From positions 1-64,000 of the IMG/VR virus record IMGVR_UViG_3300017746_000001: a stretch of DNA of 64,000 nt; one strand, given 5' to 3'. Source of the stretch: a virus. A model generated the notes under the pieces. It was not told the origin of the DNA. It made no database searches and was given only the letters and a program-made list of their open reading frames with translations. A program made the position numbers and the translations under genes. How positions within the stretch are numbered: position 1 is the first letter of the stretch; each line of letters opens with the position of its first letter. Positions 29,896 through 39,305 of the stretch are shown in pieces.

Positions 29896-32800
29896 TCACG
29901 CCTTTGATTTGCTAATCTGTTCTGGAGACAATTGGTAATTCTTGAATTTAGCCTTGTATTCCGGTATTTGTTTGTTCAGAGCTTCATTGATTGACTTTGT
30001 TCTTTCACGCAAAGGTGCGTTTCCTTCGGTCTTGTCTAAGAATGCCCCCTCGGCTTCCACGAATATGTCCTCAATCTCGGATTCAATTTCAGTTATGTTT
30101 CTAGCAACTTCCTCACTATCTATACGATCTGTATTATTGAAGTGGAACCAATCTATTCTATCACCCATTACCGTGAAGTGGTCTTGTATTCCCAAAACCG
30201 TGAATAGGCCATGATATACTTTGAAATCATCAGGGCTTGTTTGAGAAGGCTCCCATGCCCTCGGGTGCGTATGGAAGAATGCTGTTGCCCCTTCTAGTAT
30301 GTAGCCAGTCACCATTGCCTCGTTTACTGTTTTTTTCCCTTTTCTAAAATGTAGTTTCCCGTCTTTTATCCAGCCAGATGCTTCTCCGAAGTCCTGTACC
30401 TTTTCTGCTAGTTGCATGAATAGTTTCTCTGATCCAATCGGCCCTCTCAGTTTTTCCGTCTTGAACTTCTGGCTCTCTTCGGATTTAGTCATCGTTTTAC
30501 CAAAGTCCTCTAGATAGTAAATCGCCTCTTTATCCATTCCAGGGTTTGTCAGATATTCCTTTACAGAGTAAGGGTTCTTTTTCTTGGTCTTATCCTTTTG
30601 CGCCTGAATTGCTTGCTTCTTTTCTTTACTGGTTTGAGGATGGGTTCTTCCTGAAAGAGATTTGATTAGTTTTTTACTTAGAACGCTTTGAACTTGTTTT
30701 ACCTTGTTCTTACTTTTTTGAGGCTGCTCCTGTTTCTTAAGTTCATTTTGTGGTGGAGAAGATGTGGGCTTTTGTGTATTTTGTGGTGGAGAAGATGTGG
30801 GCTTTTGCTTGGCTAGCCAGTCGTCAAACTCTTGCATACCCTCGCCTTGTTTTAATTTATTGAATATATCTTGAGGTATGTTCCCTTCTATCTTTGCCTT
30901 ATTTTTTTTGTTAAAGGCTTCCTTAAGTTCCTTTGGAAGAGGGGGCCGATGATTAGGATTGTTTTTGGGTTTTTTCTTCATCACTCCTCCAACTGATTTC
31001 AAATCCTCTATGATTTGCTCTTGTTCTTTCTCAGTCATCGTATGAACCTTGTATATGTATGCCACACTTTGTCTCAAGTGAATAGAAGTTCCTTCTCCGT
31101 AAGGAGTGTGCATCGTGAACCACATGTTGTCGAAGTTCTCCGACTTCCAAGAATAATTCTTCTTTTCTAGACCGATGAATGCGTCTAATGTGTCTTCGAA
31201 TTTTATTGGAACTCGAAGCGAGTATGAATGGATAGATGTTCCTTCTGGGGGATTTGTCTTAATTCTGAATGCCTTACTTACTGCTTCTGCTAACATAATA
31301 TAGTAGTCATGTATCGATAATTTTTGATTTACAAGTATTGCAAGTGCTTTATTGCCTGCAGACGATTGGAATTGTAGTCTCTTCCCCAATGCTGTGCTTC
31401 CTTTCAGATGCTCAGTTGCTACTTGTAAGCCCGTTGAATCAGATATGAAGAGAGCGATTTGGTCCATCAGTAGTAATGATGAGGCAGAACTGCTTGGTGC
31501 AACTACAGTTATGTCGAATTCTCCCTCTGATTGCATCAACTCTAGATATGTTGCACCGGAAGACATTGCTGCATTCTCTATAGTAGGGATTCCTGATGCT
31601 CGTAGTTCCCTACTTATTTGGTTCCCAATGACTTTTGTTTTACCTCCTGCATTAATTTGTATTTGTTGAGGTGGATTCACCTTCCAAGATTCGCCCAGTA
31701 GTGGATCTCCACCGAAGATAGACTCTCCCTCATCGGACTTCCTGGTTTGAATAGCCTGTTGCTGTAGCTTAGGACCACCCGTTCTTGGGTTTAGCCCACT
31801 TGGAATTCTAGTTCCCTTCTTTACTACATAGTTGTACTTCTTCTTATTGGCAATCCTGAAATCTCCTTCTATGTGCTTCTTGGCTATCTCTTCAAAGGTT
31901 TTCATGTCATTTTTCGCGGCGGTTTCGCTTGTGTAGCCTACTGTTGCTACGAACCAGGTGTCCTCACTTGGAGCATAGAATACCTTTCGCCCTGTTGCTG
32001 GATTCTCAATTTCTATTGCTTGACCAGACATTGATTGTGTTAGGGGATTGGCCTTGGGTTGTTTGTAGTCTGATTCCCAAGGGAACGGAACTGGTTCTCC
32101 CGCTAACCGCCTTGTATATTCTCTTTTTCCACCTTCGGAACCAAAGAATTCTCGCTCTCGGGTTTCATGGATATACTTGTGGCTGATTGATTGAGGGTTG
32201 TCGCAAGTACAATATCCAGCAGGAGGAGGGATTTTGGCTCCTTTGGTTCTAGGTTCTCCATCCCATGTGGATTCGTAAAATAGGCCGCCGCAAGTACAGC
32301 GTTCTATGCGTTTCCCGTTTTCATCTAAGAATACGGGGTTGTCTTGTACTGTTTGTTTCTCTAATTTTGCGTGGAGTTTTTTGATTCGAGGATGCCAAGG
32401 GATTCTTTCTCCTTTCTCGGCTCTTGCTTTCTTTCTTGCTTGTTTCCGTAATACTTCTTTTCCAGATTCGGATTTCAACAGGGCTTGGATTACTTTTCTG
32501 GGCAAGCATAATCGAGGTTTGCCCGATTTTGTTTGTGTGCCTTCTGCTCCGCATTTTTCTGAATAATCAATTTCACCTTTGTTGTTTACCTTTACAGATC
32601 TCCAGTCTTGACTTATCCAACTGAATGACTGATACCCTGGTGCCATAGGATTTGATTTGATTCCACTTCTCTCTTGCCACTCATACGACACATCATCCTC
32701 GTCTATTGGGCCTCCTGCAGCCCATGTGAAGCAGGTTCTTGCTGAATGGCACTTGAAGTGGTGCATCCAACAGTAGCCCAAGTAGCCGTCCTCATCCTCT

Positions 32801-35800
32801 ATGTCCTGGGAGACTGGCCCAGGCATACAGTCCAACATTCTTGGAGAAATGTCGAAAGCAACGCAGTTCGAACACTTTGACTTCTTGGCTGTAGCTACAT
32901 CTGTGTTCCAATGCTCTGCAGCATCTTCGTAGTATTTCTCGTCTGATAGGTTGAGTGGCCCGTATCTGATGTAGTCGGTCTTGATTGCACTATTCCTGTT
33001 CTTCGTGTTCAGTTCTAGATCTTGCGTAGCAGGAGGACAATCCATCGGAGGATTTGTCTTTGTCGGCCATTCAGATTTCGGCCTTCCAGAGCCGTAATCT
33101 TCGTCCCAACGGCCACCCCATGGGTCAAACTCTTCTTCGATGTATGCAACCTTAATCATTTCAGGAGAAATTGTGTCTGGACCCTTTGTTTCATCGTAGC
33201 CTTTGGTCCTGACAACATAGGATTCAGGAGGGTCTTTCATGTAAAAGGGCGTATCAGGGAGTGCGAAGATGTCTAATTCGCTTGCGTCAATTTCAAGCAC
33301 TACTGGCTTTTCATTATCTCCATCTTCAAAGTGATACAGCATCCTCGCTGCGCCTCTTGCATAGTCAAGAGCCCCACTTTTTGTTTTGGTCACAAATAAG
33401 CCGTGGGCTTTAGCAGAGCCGTCCTTTTTCCCCTCTTTCATGTATTTCTTTGCAAATCGCATTGATGTGCCGTGATAAAATGGGCCACTAGGTCTTTCTG
33501 AACCTTCAAGTTTGACGAAATTCGGAGGATTCCTATCTGCGGGGATTGACCCAGATAGACTTGTCTTTACTTTTAGTTCTCCAGTTAATGAGAACATAGC
33601 AAGATAGTGGTCGAAACTTTTCTTGAGAGATGGTTTATTCCATAAAATCCATTTCGATAAAGCACCTGCAGTAGTGAAATCTTCCCAATCTTCTCTTTTA
33701 GAATGGCGACTGTCGTATTGTTTCTTTCGCTCTGGATCATTATGTATTGTATAGTCCGAATAGGTCTTAGCACCAAAGTGAGTTGTCTTCTTTCTCCCGT
33801 CAGAGAATGAGAATACTGCTCGTAGCTTCTTATCCTTCTTCGGAGAACCGTCAATCACCACATGGACTCGGTTTAGTTCGTCTAGCTTATTCTTTAGCCA
33901 CCTGTATGTCTTGGGGGCTTTCTGTTTGAGTTTTGCTCGACCTTCACCTATTCCTGGAATGTAATATATGCTTTGATATTGCTTACTTGCTTCCTTGATT
34001 TTGTTTAGATCGTTTGACATCTTGCGTATGTTGCTTTCGTGTTCTTTGTCTGAATAGTAGGAGTCTGCTGTCGTCTTGGGCTTCTTTTTTGTTCTAAGCC
34101 CGATTGCATTCGGCTCATCTCGTATTTTCGCTTGACCCCCTTTTCCTTCTCTAAGGTCGTTGTCGCCAAATACGAAAAGAGTATTCTTGTTTTTCCTAAC
34201 ATACTCTGGTGTGATTTTCTTAGGAGGATTCATCTTGTATTCATCAACTTTTAATCCATAAGAACCATCAAGTCCTCTTTCAGTCAAGCGCATTGCGAGG
34301 AACTTACCTGCGTATGTTTCCCATACGAAGGGCGGTGCGTTGAGTGCAGAGGTAGCCATTCCCTCTGCGACATATGCTGGATATTCCAATTGTTCAAACG
34401 CTTGACGGTCCCCTTTAGCATATCGGTCTATTTGTTGAGGGCTGTATTCGAGTATTGTGGCTTCGTGCATAGCCTCATGTGCAATCGTTGAGACTGGTAT
34501 GTGATAGCCCCACCATTCGAGGAACCTTTTTTTATCTTCTTCTTGCATGTCAAATTGCTTTGCTAATCTGCGCCCAAGATGCATGATTGATACAAGGTCG
34601 ATGTTGCTTTCAAAGCCCTTTACGGGGATGATTTTCACATTATACACTTTACCGTCTTTGTAATTGACTCTTATAGCGACATGCCCGCCTCCTATTTCTT
34701 GAACACCGTCCTTCAATGAGATAACGCCCGTAGGGTTTGATTTTGTGGTTGGAACATACCTCATGTGATAATTAATGAATCCATTGTAGGATTTTTGCGC
34801 CCATCCGTCTTTTGCTACTGTTCTTTTTGCTACTGGCGCTCTGGTCACTTCTTCACCGCATGATTCACAAGTGTAGGTTTTCTTGTCTAATTTTTCTCTT
34901 TTTCCTGTACCGGATTGAATCCATGATGGATCTATTGAATCCCATTTTGCCACTAACTGTGCTTTTGGTTTCTTACACCCTTCATGTGTAGCGTACCAAT
35001 ACCATTCACCAGGTACAGACATTGTAGGAGGGTTTGTTATAGCCATGTTTGAGATTACCCTAGAGTGAATCTTAGATGCAGTCTGCTTTAGTTTGCCGTA
35101 TTTGTTTCTGATAATATAATCGAAGTTGTGTTTTTTGTAGTTTTTCTCCATCAAATTTCCTGATTTGATTCTTTGTTCAACAATCTTCTCTGGTTCTTTT
35201 CTTGACCTTATGATTTTTCTCCATTCATCTATCGGTCTATCGAGGGGAAGATATATCGAGAAGATTGGTGCTATTTCTGCTTTTCTCATTCTTTCTAGTG
35301 CCTTGAATGACTGATCTATAATCACGATAGGCGTTGCTGTCAAGTCAGATATTCTTCTCGCATATTTCTTCCCCCCGTAGTTCTCGAAGACGAGGTCTGT
35401 TCCGTTAGGAGCAGTAAATTCCCCCGATTCCCTCATCTTCTCGAACTTTGCATCAGTCACGGTCTTTATGTCAATGCCCTGCTTCTCATTGACCCTCTTT
35501 CCCCTTGTGGTGTATGTTCGGGCGAGGGAGGCCTTTTTTCCAAATAACTTCTTGAGTTCCTTCTGAACGCTGCTTTTCCCCATGCCAGAAGGCCCAGAGA
35601 TGGAAATAATCAACTGAGGCGGGAGTAGGTCTGCTAAAGGTGTGGGTGATACCTTTCGTGGTTGGACGGTGACAGGTGGGTTCCAAACTACCTCTCCTTT
35701 GGGGCTTAGAATCTCCAAGTGTGGAATCTTCTTCCCAAGTAGGGCCATTGCGTAGTTCCGGTGATTGCCTTCTCTGCCGATGCTTGGGTACATCAATCCG

Positions 35801-36351
35801 TTTTTCTCGATTGAATTCAACAATTCTGGTGACACCCATTTTCGTGCTTGCTTTCCAATTCTGACTTGATTCTGGTCTTTTTTGGATATTCCGAATGCTT
35901 CTTGTAATGCCAAGAATTTCTCATCAGTCATTTTGGCGACTTTGTAAGCCATTCTTAGGTCATCTGCCGATACAAGTTCTTGTATTCCAATGTGCCTCAA
36001 TTCATTAGGATTTATCAAGACTGCACGATATAGGGCGTCTTCTGCCTTTCCAGGTAATCCATAACCGCCATCTTCGATGCTTCTAAAGTGATGAATTGCG
36101 TCCTCTTTCAGTGATGTTCCGACTGGCCCATATTCCTTTTCCATTGCGATAATCATGCGCCCTGTTTCATCTCCAGGCAGTTCATCAAATTTGTAGATTC
36201 GTCCTGGTTCGAAGTCGAAGTGGGTTGTGTATGGTATTTCTTGTGGGTTGAAGGAAATCGTAGGAGATATTAGATCCGCATACAGCAGGTGCGGGTGCTT
36301 TATTGCAGCATTACCTGGAAAGAACGGTGAGCCTTCTCTCGGGTCTTTCAA
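29896..36351 (-). CDS. 2,151-residue multidomain polyprotein-like protein
   Basis: TTG start after GAGGGGG, overlapping the previous stop. Domains in order: ParB-like (1-215); guanylate-kinase-like with P-loop GPSGMGKSS (247-430); zinc pair CESC (495-498) and metallopeptidase-like HEAMH (625-629); a domain with FVFGDNDLREGKGGQA (718-830, resembles DUF7831); FGAKTYSDYTIH (840-930, resembles DUF5754 of giant viruses); ADP-ribosyltransferase-like FYHGTS (950-1075); a Cys-rich unit with GYCWMHHFKCHSARTC (1105-1230); a GKPRLCLPRK unit (1240-1335, resembles DUF6321); unknown parts; Pro/Lys-rich linker (1790-1925); JAMM peptidase HTHP plus SPDD (2010-2075). NP motifs at 224, 440, 708, 941, 1100, 1234, 1435, 1559, 1700, 1798 and 1926 fall at domain joints. 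Probably a virion polyprotein. DUF names are from memory. Confidence 0.7.
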   Translation of the reverse strand: MKDPREGSPFFPGNAAIKHPHLLYADLISPTISFNPQEIPYTTHFDFEPGRIYKFDELPGDETGRMIIAMEKEYGPVGTSLKEDAIHHFRSIEDGGYGLPGKAEDALYRAVLINPNELRHIGIQELVSADDLRMAYKVAKMTDEKFLALQEAFGISKKDQNQVRIGKQARKWVSPELLNSIEKNGLMYPSIGREGNHRNYAMALLGKKIPHLEILSPKGEVVWNPPVTVQPRKVSPTPLADLLPPQLIISISGPSGMGKSSVQKELKKLFGKKASLARTYTTRGKRVNEKQGIDIKTVTDAKFEKMRESGEFTAPNGTDLVFENYGGKKYARRISDLTATPIVIIDQSFKALERMRKAEIAPIFSIYLPLDRPIDEWRKIIRSRKEPEKIVEQRIKSGNLMEKNYKKHNFDYIIRNKYGKLKQTASKIHSRVISNMAITNPPTMSVPGEWYWYATHEGCKKPKAQLVAKWDSIDPSWIQSGTGKREKLDKKTYTCESCGEEVTRAPVAKRTVAKDGWAQKSYNGFINYHMRYVPTTKSNPTGVISLKDGVQEIGGGHVAIRVNYKDGKVYNVKIIPVKGFESNIDLVSIMHLGRRLAKQFDMQEEDKKRFLEWWGYHIPVSTIAHEAMHEATILEYSPQQIDRYAKGDRQAFEQLEYPAYVAEGMATSALNAPPFVWETYAGKFLAMRLTERGLDGSYGLKVDEYKMNPPKKITPEYVRKNKNTLFVFGDNDLREGKGGQAKIRDEPNAIGLRTKKKPKTTADSYYSDKEHESNIRKMSNDLNKIKEASKQYQSIYYIPGIGEGRAKLKQKAPKTYRWLKNKLDELNRVHVVIDGSPKKDKKLRAVFSFSDGRKKTTHFGAKTYSDYTIHNDPERKKQYDSRHSKREDWEDFTTAGALSKWILWNKPSLKKSFDHYLAMFSLTGELKVKTSLSGSIPADRNPPNFVKLEGSERPSGPFYHGTSMRFAKKYMKEGKKDGSAKAHGLFVTKTKSGALDYARGAARMLYHFEDGDNEKPVVLEIDASELDIFALPDTPFYMKDPPESYVVRTKGYDETKGPDTISPEMIKVAYIEEEFDPWGGRWDEDYGSGRPKSEWPTKTNPPMDCPPATQDLELNTKNRNSAIKTDYIRYGPLNLSDEKYYEDAAEHWNTDVATAKKSKCSNCVAFDISPRMLDCMPGPVSQDIEDEDGYLGYCWMHHFKCHSARTCFTWAAGGPIDEDDVSYEWQERSGIKSNPMAPGYQSFSWISQDWRSVKVNNKGEIDYSEKCGAEGTQTKSGKPRLCLPRKVIQALLKSESGKEVLRKQARKKARAEKGERIPWHPRIKKLHAKLEKQTVQDNPVFLDENGKRIERCTCGGLFYESTWDGEPRTKGAKIPPPAGYCTCDNPQSISHKYIHETREREFFGSEGGKREYTRRLAGEPVPFPWESDYKQPKANPLTQSMSGQAIEIENPATGRKVFYAPSEDTWFVATVGYTSETAAKNDMKTFEEIAKKHIEGDFRIANKKKYNYVVKKGTRIPSGLNPRTGGPKLQQQAIQTRKSDEGESIFGGDPLLGESWKVNPPQQIQINAGGKTKVIGNQISRELRASGIPTIENAAMSSGATYLELMQSEGEFDITVVAPSSSASSLLLMDQIALFISDSTGLQVATEHLKGSTALGKRLQFQSSAGNKALAILVNQKLSIHDYYIMLAEAVSKAFRIKTNPPEGTSIHSYSLRVPIKFEDTLDAFIGLEKKNYSWKSENFDNMWFTMHTPYGEGTSIHLRQSVAYIYKVHTMTEKEQEQIIEDLKSVGGVMKKKPKNNPNHRPPLPKELKEAFNKKNKAKIEGNIPQDIFNKLKQGEGMQEFDDWLAKQKPTSSPPQNTQKPTSSPPQNELKKQEQPQKSKNKVKQVQSVLSKKLIKSLSGRTHPQTSKEKKQAIQAQKDKTKKKNPYSVKEYLTNPGMDKEAIYYLEDFGKTMTKSEESQKFKTEKLRGPIGSEKLFMQLAEKVQDFGEASGWIKDGKLHFRKGKKTVNEAMVTGYILEGATAFFHTHPRAWEPSQTSPDDFKVYHGLFTVLGIQDHFTVMGDRIDWFHFNNTDRIDSEEVARNITEIESEIEDIFVEAEGAFLDKTEGNAPLRERTKSINEALNKQIPEYKAKFKNYQLSPEQISKSKA

Positions 36352-39305
36352 TCCAAAGACCCCCTCTGAGCTAGTAATGCCTCCTTCTCATCCTCCTCTT
36401 CGACAAATGCCCTGAATTTTGGCCTTGCTGCTCTCTCTATGTCCTTTGAGTCAGGTAATTTAGTTCGAGGGTGCGCTTTGAGATACCAAGGAACAGGTTG
36501 TAGCGAATCTAATCTAATCTCATTCACCGTTCTTCTCAGCCCGTATTTCTTTGGAATTCTTATCGTCTGAACCGCCCAGTTCTCAACAGTATCTCTTAGT
36601 TTCCCTGCTATTACTAATCCACCTTCATACCCGTCGTATCTTTCGTTCCATCCGATTATGTTCTTTACGAAATCCCTGTCCTTTTTCTTATCTAGGTTGA
36701 ATGTTCGGAGAATGGCCTTTCCAGACTTGTCTCCTGTGTGTTTGAACTTCCAAGGCGGAATCTGTCTGTGACTGGAGAAATTCGCTGTAGGAGGATTCAG
36801 GCTTGCTGCTATCAAAGCCTCAACGCTTGGTTCGAACTCATTAGGAATGAAGGGCTCAGGGCCGTTTATCTTGAACTGGTCAAGAGAAATGTCTGATAGG
36901 AACACTTTGCCTTTGTCTGTTTCGTATTCGGACTTAGCAGTAAGTGTTTCACCTTCGTCTACATTGAAGTCAAGCCCTTCAATGACGGATCTTATTCCAA
37001 CCACTCTAGGGTTGACTAAGTCAGGTAGTTGCTTTACATCAACGATTGAAATTCTTGAAAGCCCTCTTATTTTTTCTGGAACACCCCTAGGAGGAGCAGT
37101 TTGGCCTACAGGCATAACTGGAGATACTTGCATTTCTCTCATCCGGCCTGTTTCTGGGTCTTTGTACTTCATAGGAGGCGTTTCATCCCTCATCCTATCC
37201 TCTGCTGCTGACTTTGCTCTGTCCAAATTATCAACTAATTGAGTTGTTCGTGAATATATTGGTTGCATTTTCAGATTCATATTCTCGAATTCCACTTCAA
37301 GGATCAAATCTGACTCTAATGGATCCACAAATACCATGTTGCCGTCTTGATGTGTTGCGTATTCTGATAAATGAGATAGTAGGGCTCTCCTGTCTTGAAC
37401 ACTTATTCCTCTGAATGCCCCTACTTTACCTATTGAATTGAATAATGTTTTTTTCTTCTTTTTTGTTCTTATTTTTTCACCCGTATTTGCATCGATTACA
37501 GGCTTTTGTATTTCTCCTTCGCTTACTACTCCTAGGAGGACTGTTCCGATTTCTCCATTCTCGAACCTCTTTCCTTTAGCTTCGAACCCTAGAACTGTTG
37601 CTGTGGCTTTCATTCTTTTCTTGTAGTAAGATGTTTTACCTGCAACAATTACCCCTAGTTCGATTGCATTTCCATTGATTACTTCATCTTCGAATACAGA
37701 TAGTGCCTCTCCCGAACTGTGCTTTACAGGCATTATGTTCTCTCCGATTAAATGTGCAAGTTCCTCTAGGTCTTTCTTGGCATCTTTGCTGTTTATTCTT
37801 CCTTCGATGTGTAAAGTCACATTCTCCCAGTCCGAAGATTCGAAAGACAGGAGTTTTGCAGGTAGGTTGGGGTCAATTGTCGGCTTGGATGCTAAAGTTC
37901 CAAAGATTACTTCTTCTTTGCCCTCATCCATCATAGCGTCTATTTGCGCTAGTTGTATTATGCCTGCTCGAACTGAACCGTCTTTGAAACCCGCCATAGT
38001 TGAGCTTCCAGAGTTTGCATTTACTACTACGCTTCTTCCATAAGGAACCGCGAATGTTATTTCTGGGTCGTCAGGCAATATTTCTATTTCCTCTGTTTTC
38101 TCTCTCCTATGTTTTCTCTCGGCCTCGCCCAGTTTGTCATTGTTTACTTCCATTATTCGTTCTTCTTTGGGGATTTTTGATTCTTTAATCAATCCTGCCC
38201 CTCGTAAGAATGAGAACACTATCGGAGCATGCACACCTATATTGTAGGCCGCCACTAAAGGATGCCCGTCATATGCGGGATCGTATTCATCATTATGTAT
38301 TGGCACTATAGCATAGCCCATTCCAGTCAGATTGTGTGAGAAAAATCCCTTCTTGTTGCTTGAGGTCTTACTAGGAGGCCTAGGTATGTCTAAAGATAGT
38401 GGACTTAATGAACTAGATGTTGGATAACTTGCTTCAACTTTATCGGTTTTACCAGAACCCTCTAGCACCTTTGTACCGATGCTCTCGAATCCTACATCTG
38501 CCGCTACTGCTTCTGGGCTTTCATTTAGTATGAAAAGAAGCATTTTCCTCAATCCAGCACCGCAGAGCATAGTTTGAACGCCCTTTTCGTTAAGCCTTAA
38601 CTCGAAGTCTTGGGCGATTGCGACTTCTGGCCTTCTTATGTTCCTACTTGCAGTCAATTCTATTACAGTAATCCCCTCTATATTGAACCCCGTAGTTTCT
38701 GAGGACAATGCAGACTTCAACCTACCCTTCGTTACATTGAATCCTGCCCTGTCTTTCTCTTCCAAGATTCTTTCGAGATATGATAGAACTCTCTTTCTAT
38801 ATGTGTTGTGTAATTCATTCAACCTTTCGATTCTCATTAGTGTCTTCTCATCACCTAAGCCTTCGTTGACAACAGTTAGTAGGCTTACAGGGTATTTCTG
38901 AAGCTCTGAAAGGTTCGGACCCTCCCTAGATCTGCGGCTCTCAAGCCTATGCATGACTCTAGCATTCCCTTCGAATAACTCTGCTACCACTTGAATTGGC
39001 ACACCAGGGTAGTCCTCTTCCAATATGATAACTGGCCTCCCATGACCAAACTTCTTTTTCTTAATCCCCCATGAAATAGATGCTGTAGGCTCTGCGAGTT
39101 GTGCGCCTGGGGCTAATGTATTCGCAGTTCGAGGGAGAAAGAAATCTTTAGGAGATTTGGTTAGGAAAGCCCCGTTCCTTCCGGTTGAAGTTATTATGCT
39201 AGCCTTTGCTCTCTGGGCAAACTTGTCCTCGCTGAGTTGAGAGAACCTAAAATATGGGCTGTTCTTGAGAATGTAAGTAGCCGTTTCAGGTAAGCTTGTC
39301 TGCAT
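36348..39305 (-). CDS. Large virion-like protein with NPP-separated C-terminal domain
   Basis: 985 residues, overlapping both neighbours by a few bases. The protein is mixed alpha/beta with no membrane helices and no Cys-rich zinc site. A long Lys-rich segment (GEKIRTKKKKKTLFNSIGK) sits near 610. AASLNPPTANFSSHRQIPPW near 836 separates the last ~150 residues, which contain DKKKDRDFVKNIIGWNERYD and look like a distinct small domain. No family is recognised. The same NP joint and the operon point to a giant structural protein that may be processed. Confidence 0.65.
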   Translation of the reverse strand: MQTSLPETATYILKNSPYFRFSQLSEDKFAQRAKASIITSTGRNGAFLTKSPKDFFLPRTANTLAPGAQLAEPTASISWGIKKKKFGHGRPVIILEEDYPGVPIQVVAELFEGNARVMHRLESRRSREGPNLSELQKYPVSLLTVVNEGLGDEKTLMRIERLNELHNTYRKRVLSYLERILEEKDRAGFNVTKGRLKSALSSETTGFNIEGITVIELTASRNIRRPEVAIAQDFELRLNEKGVQTMLCGAGLRKMLLFILNESPEAVAADVGFESIGTKVLEGSGKTDKVEASYPTSSSLSPLSLDIPRPPSKTSSNKKGFFSHNLTGMGYAIVPIHNDEYDPAYDGHPLVAAYNIGVHAPIVFSFLRGAGLIKESKIPKEERIMEVNNDKLGEAERKHRREKTEEIEILPDDPEITFAVPYGRSVVVNANSGSSTMAGFKDGSVRAGIIQLAQIDAMMDEGKEEVIFGTLASKPTIDPNLPAKLLSFESSDWENVTLHIEGRINSKDAKKDLEELAHLIGENIMPVKHSSGEALSVFEDEVINGNAIELGVIVAGKTSYYKKRMKATATVLGFEAKGKRFENGEIGTVLLGVVSEGEIQKPVIDANTGEKIRTKKKKKTLFNSIGKVGAFRGISVQDRRALLSHLSEYATHQDGNMVFVDPLESDLILEVEFENMNLKMQPIYSRTTQLVDNLDRAKSAAEDRMRDETPPMKYKDPETGRMREMQVSPVMPVGQTAPPRGVPEKIRGLSRISIVDVKQLPDLVNPRVVGIRSVIEGLDFNVDEGETLTAKSEYETDKGKVFLSDISLDQFKINGPEPFIPNEFEPSVEALIAASLNPPTANFSSHRQIPPWKFKHTGDKSGKAILRTFNLDKKKDRDFVKNIIGWNERYDGYEGGLVIAGKLRDTVENWAVQTIRIPKKYGLRRTVNEIRLDSLQPVPWYLKAHPRTKLPDSKDIERAARPKFRAFVEEEDEKEALLAQRGSLD

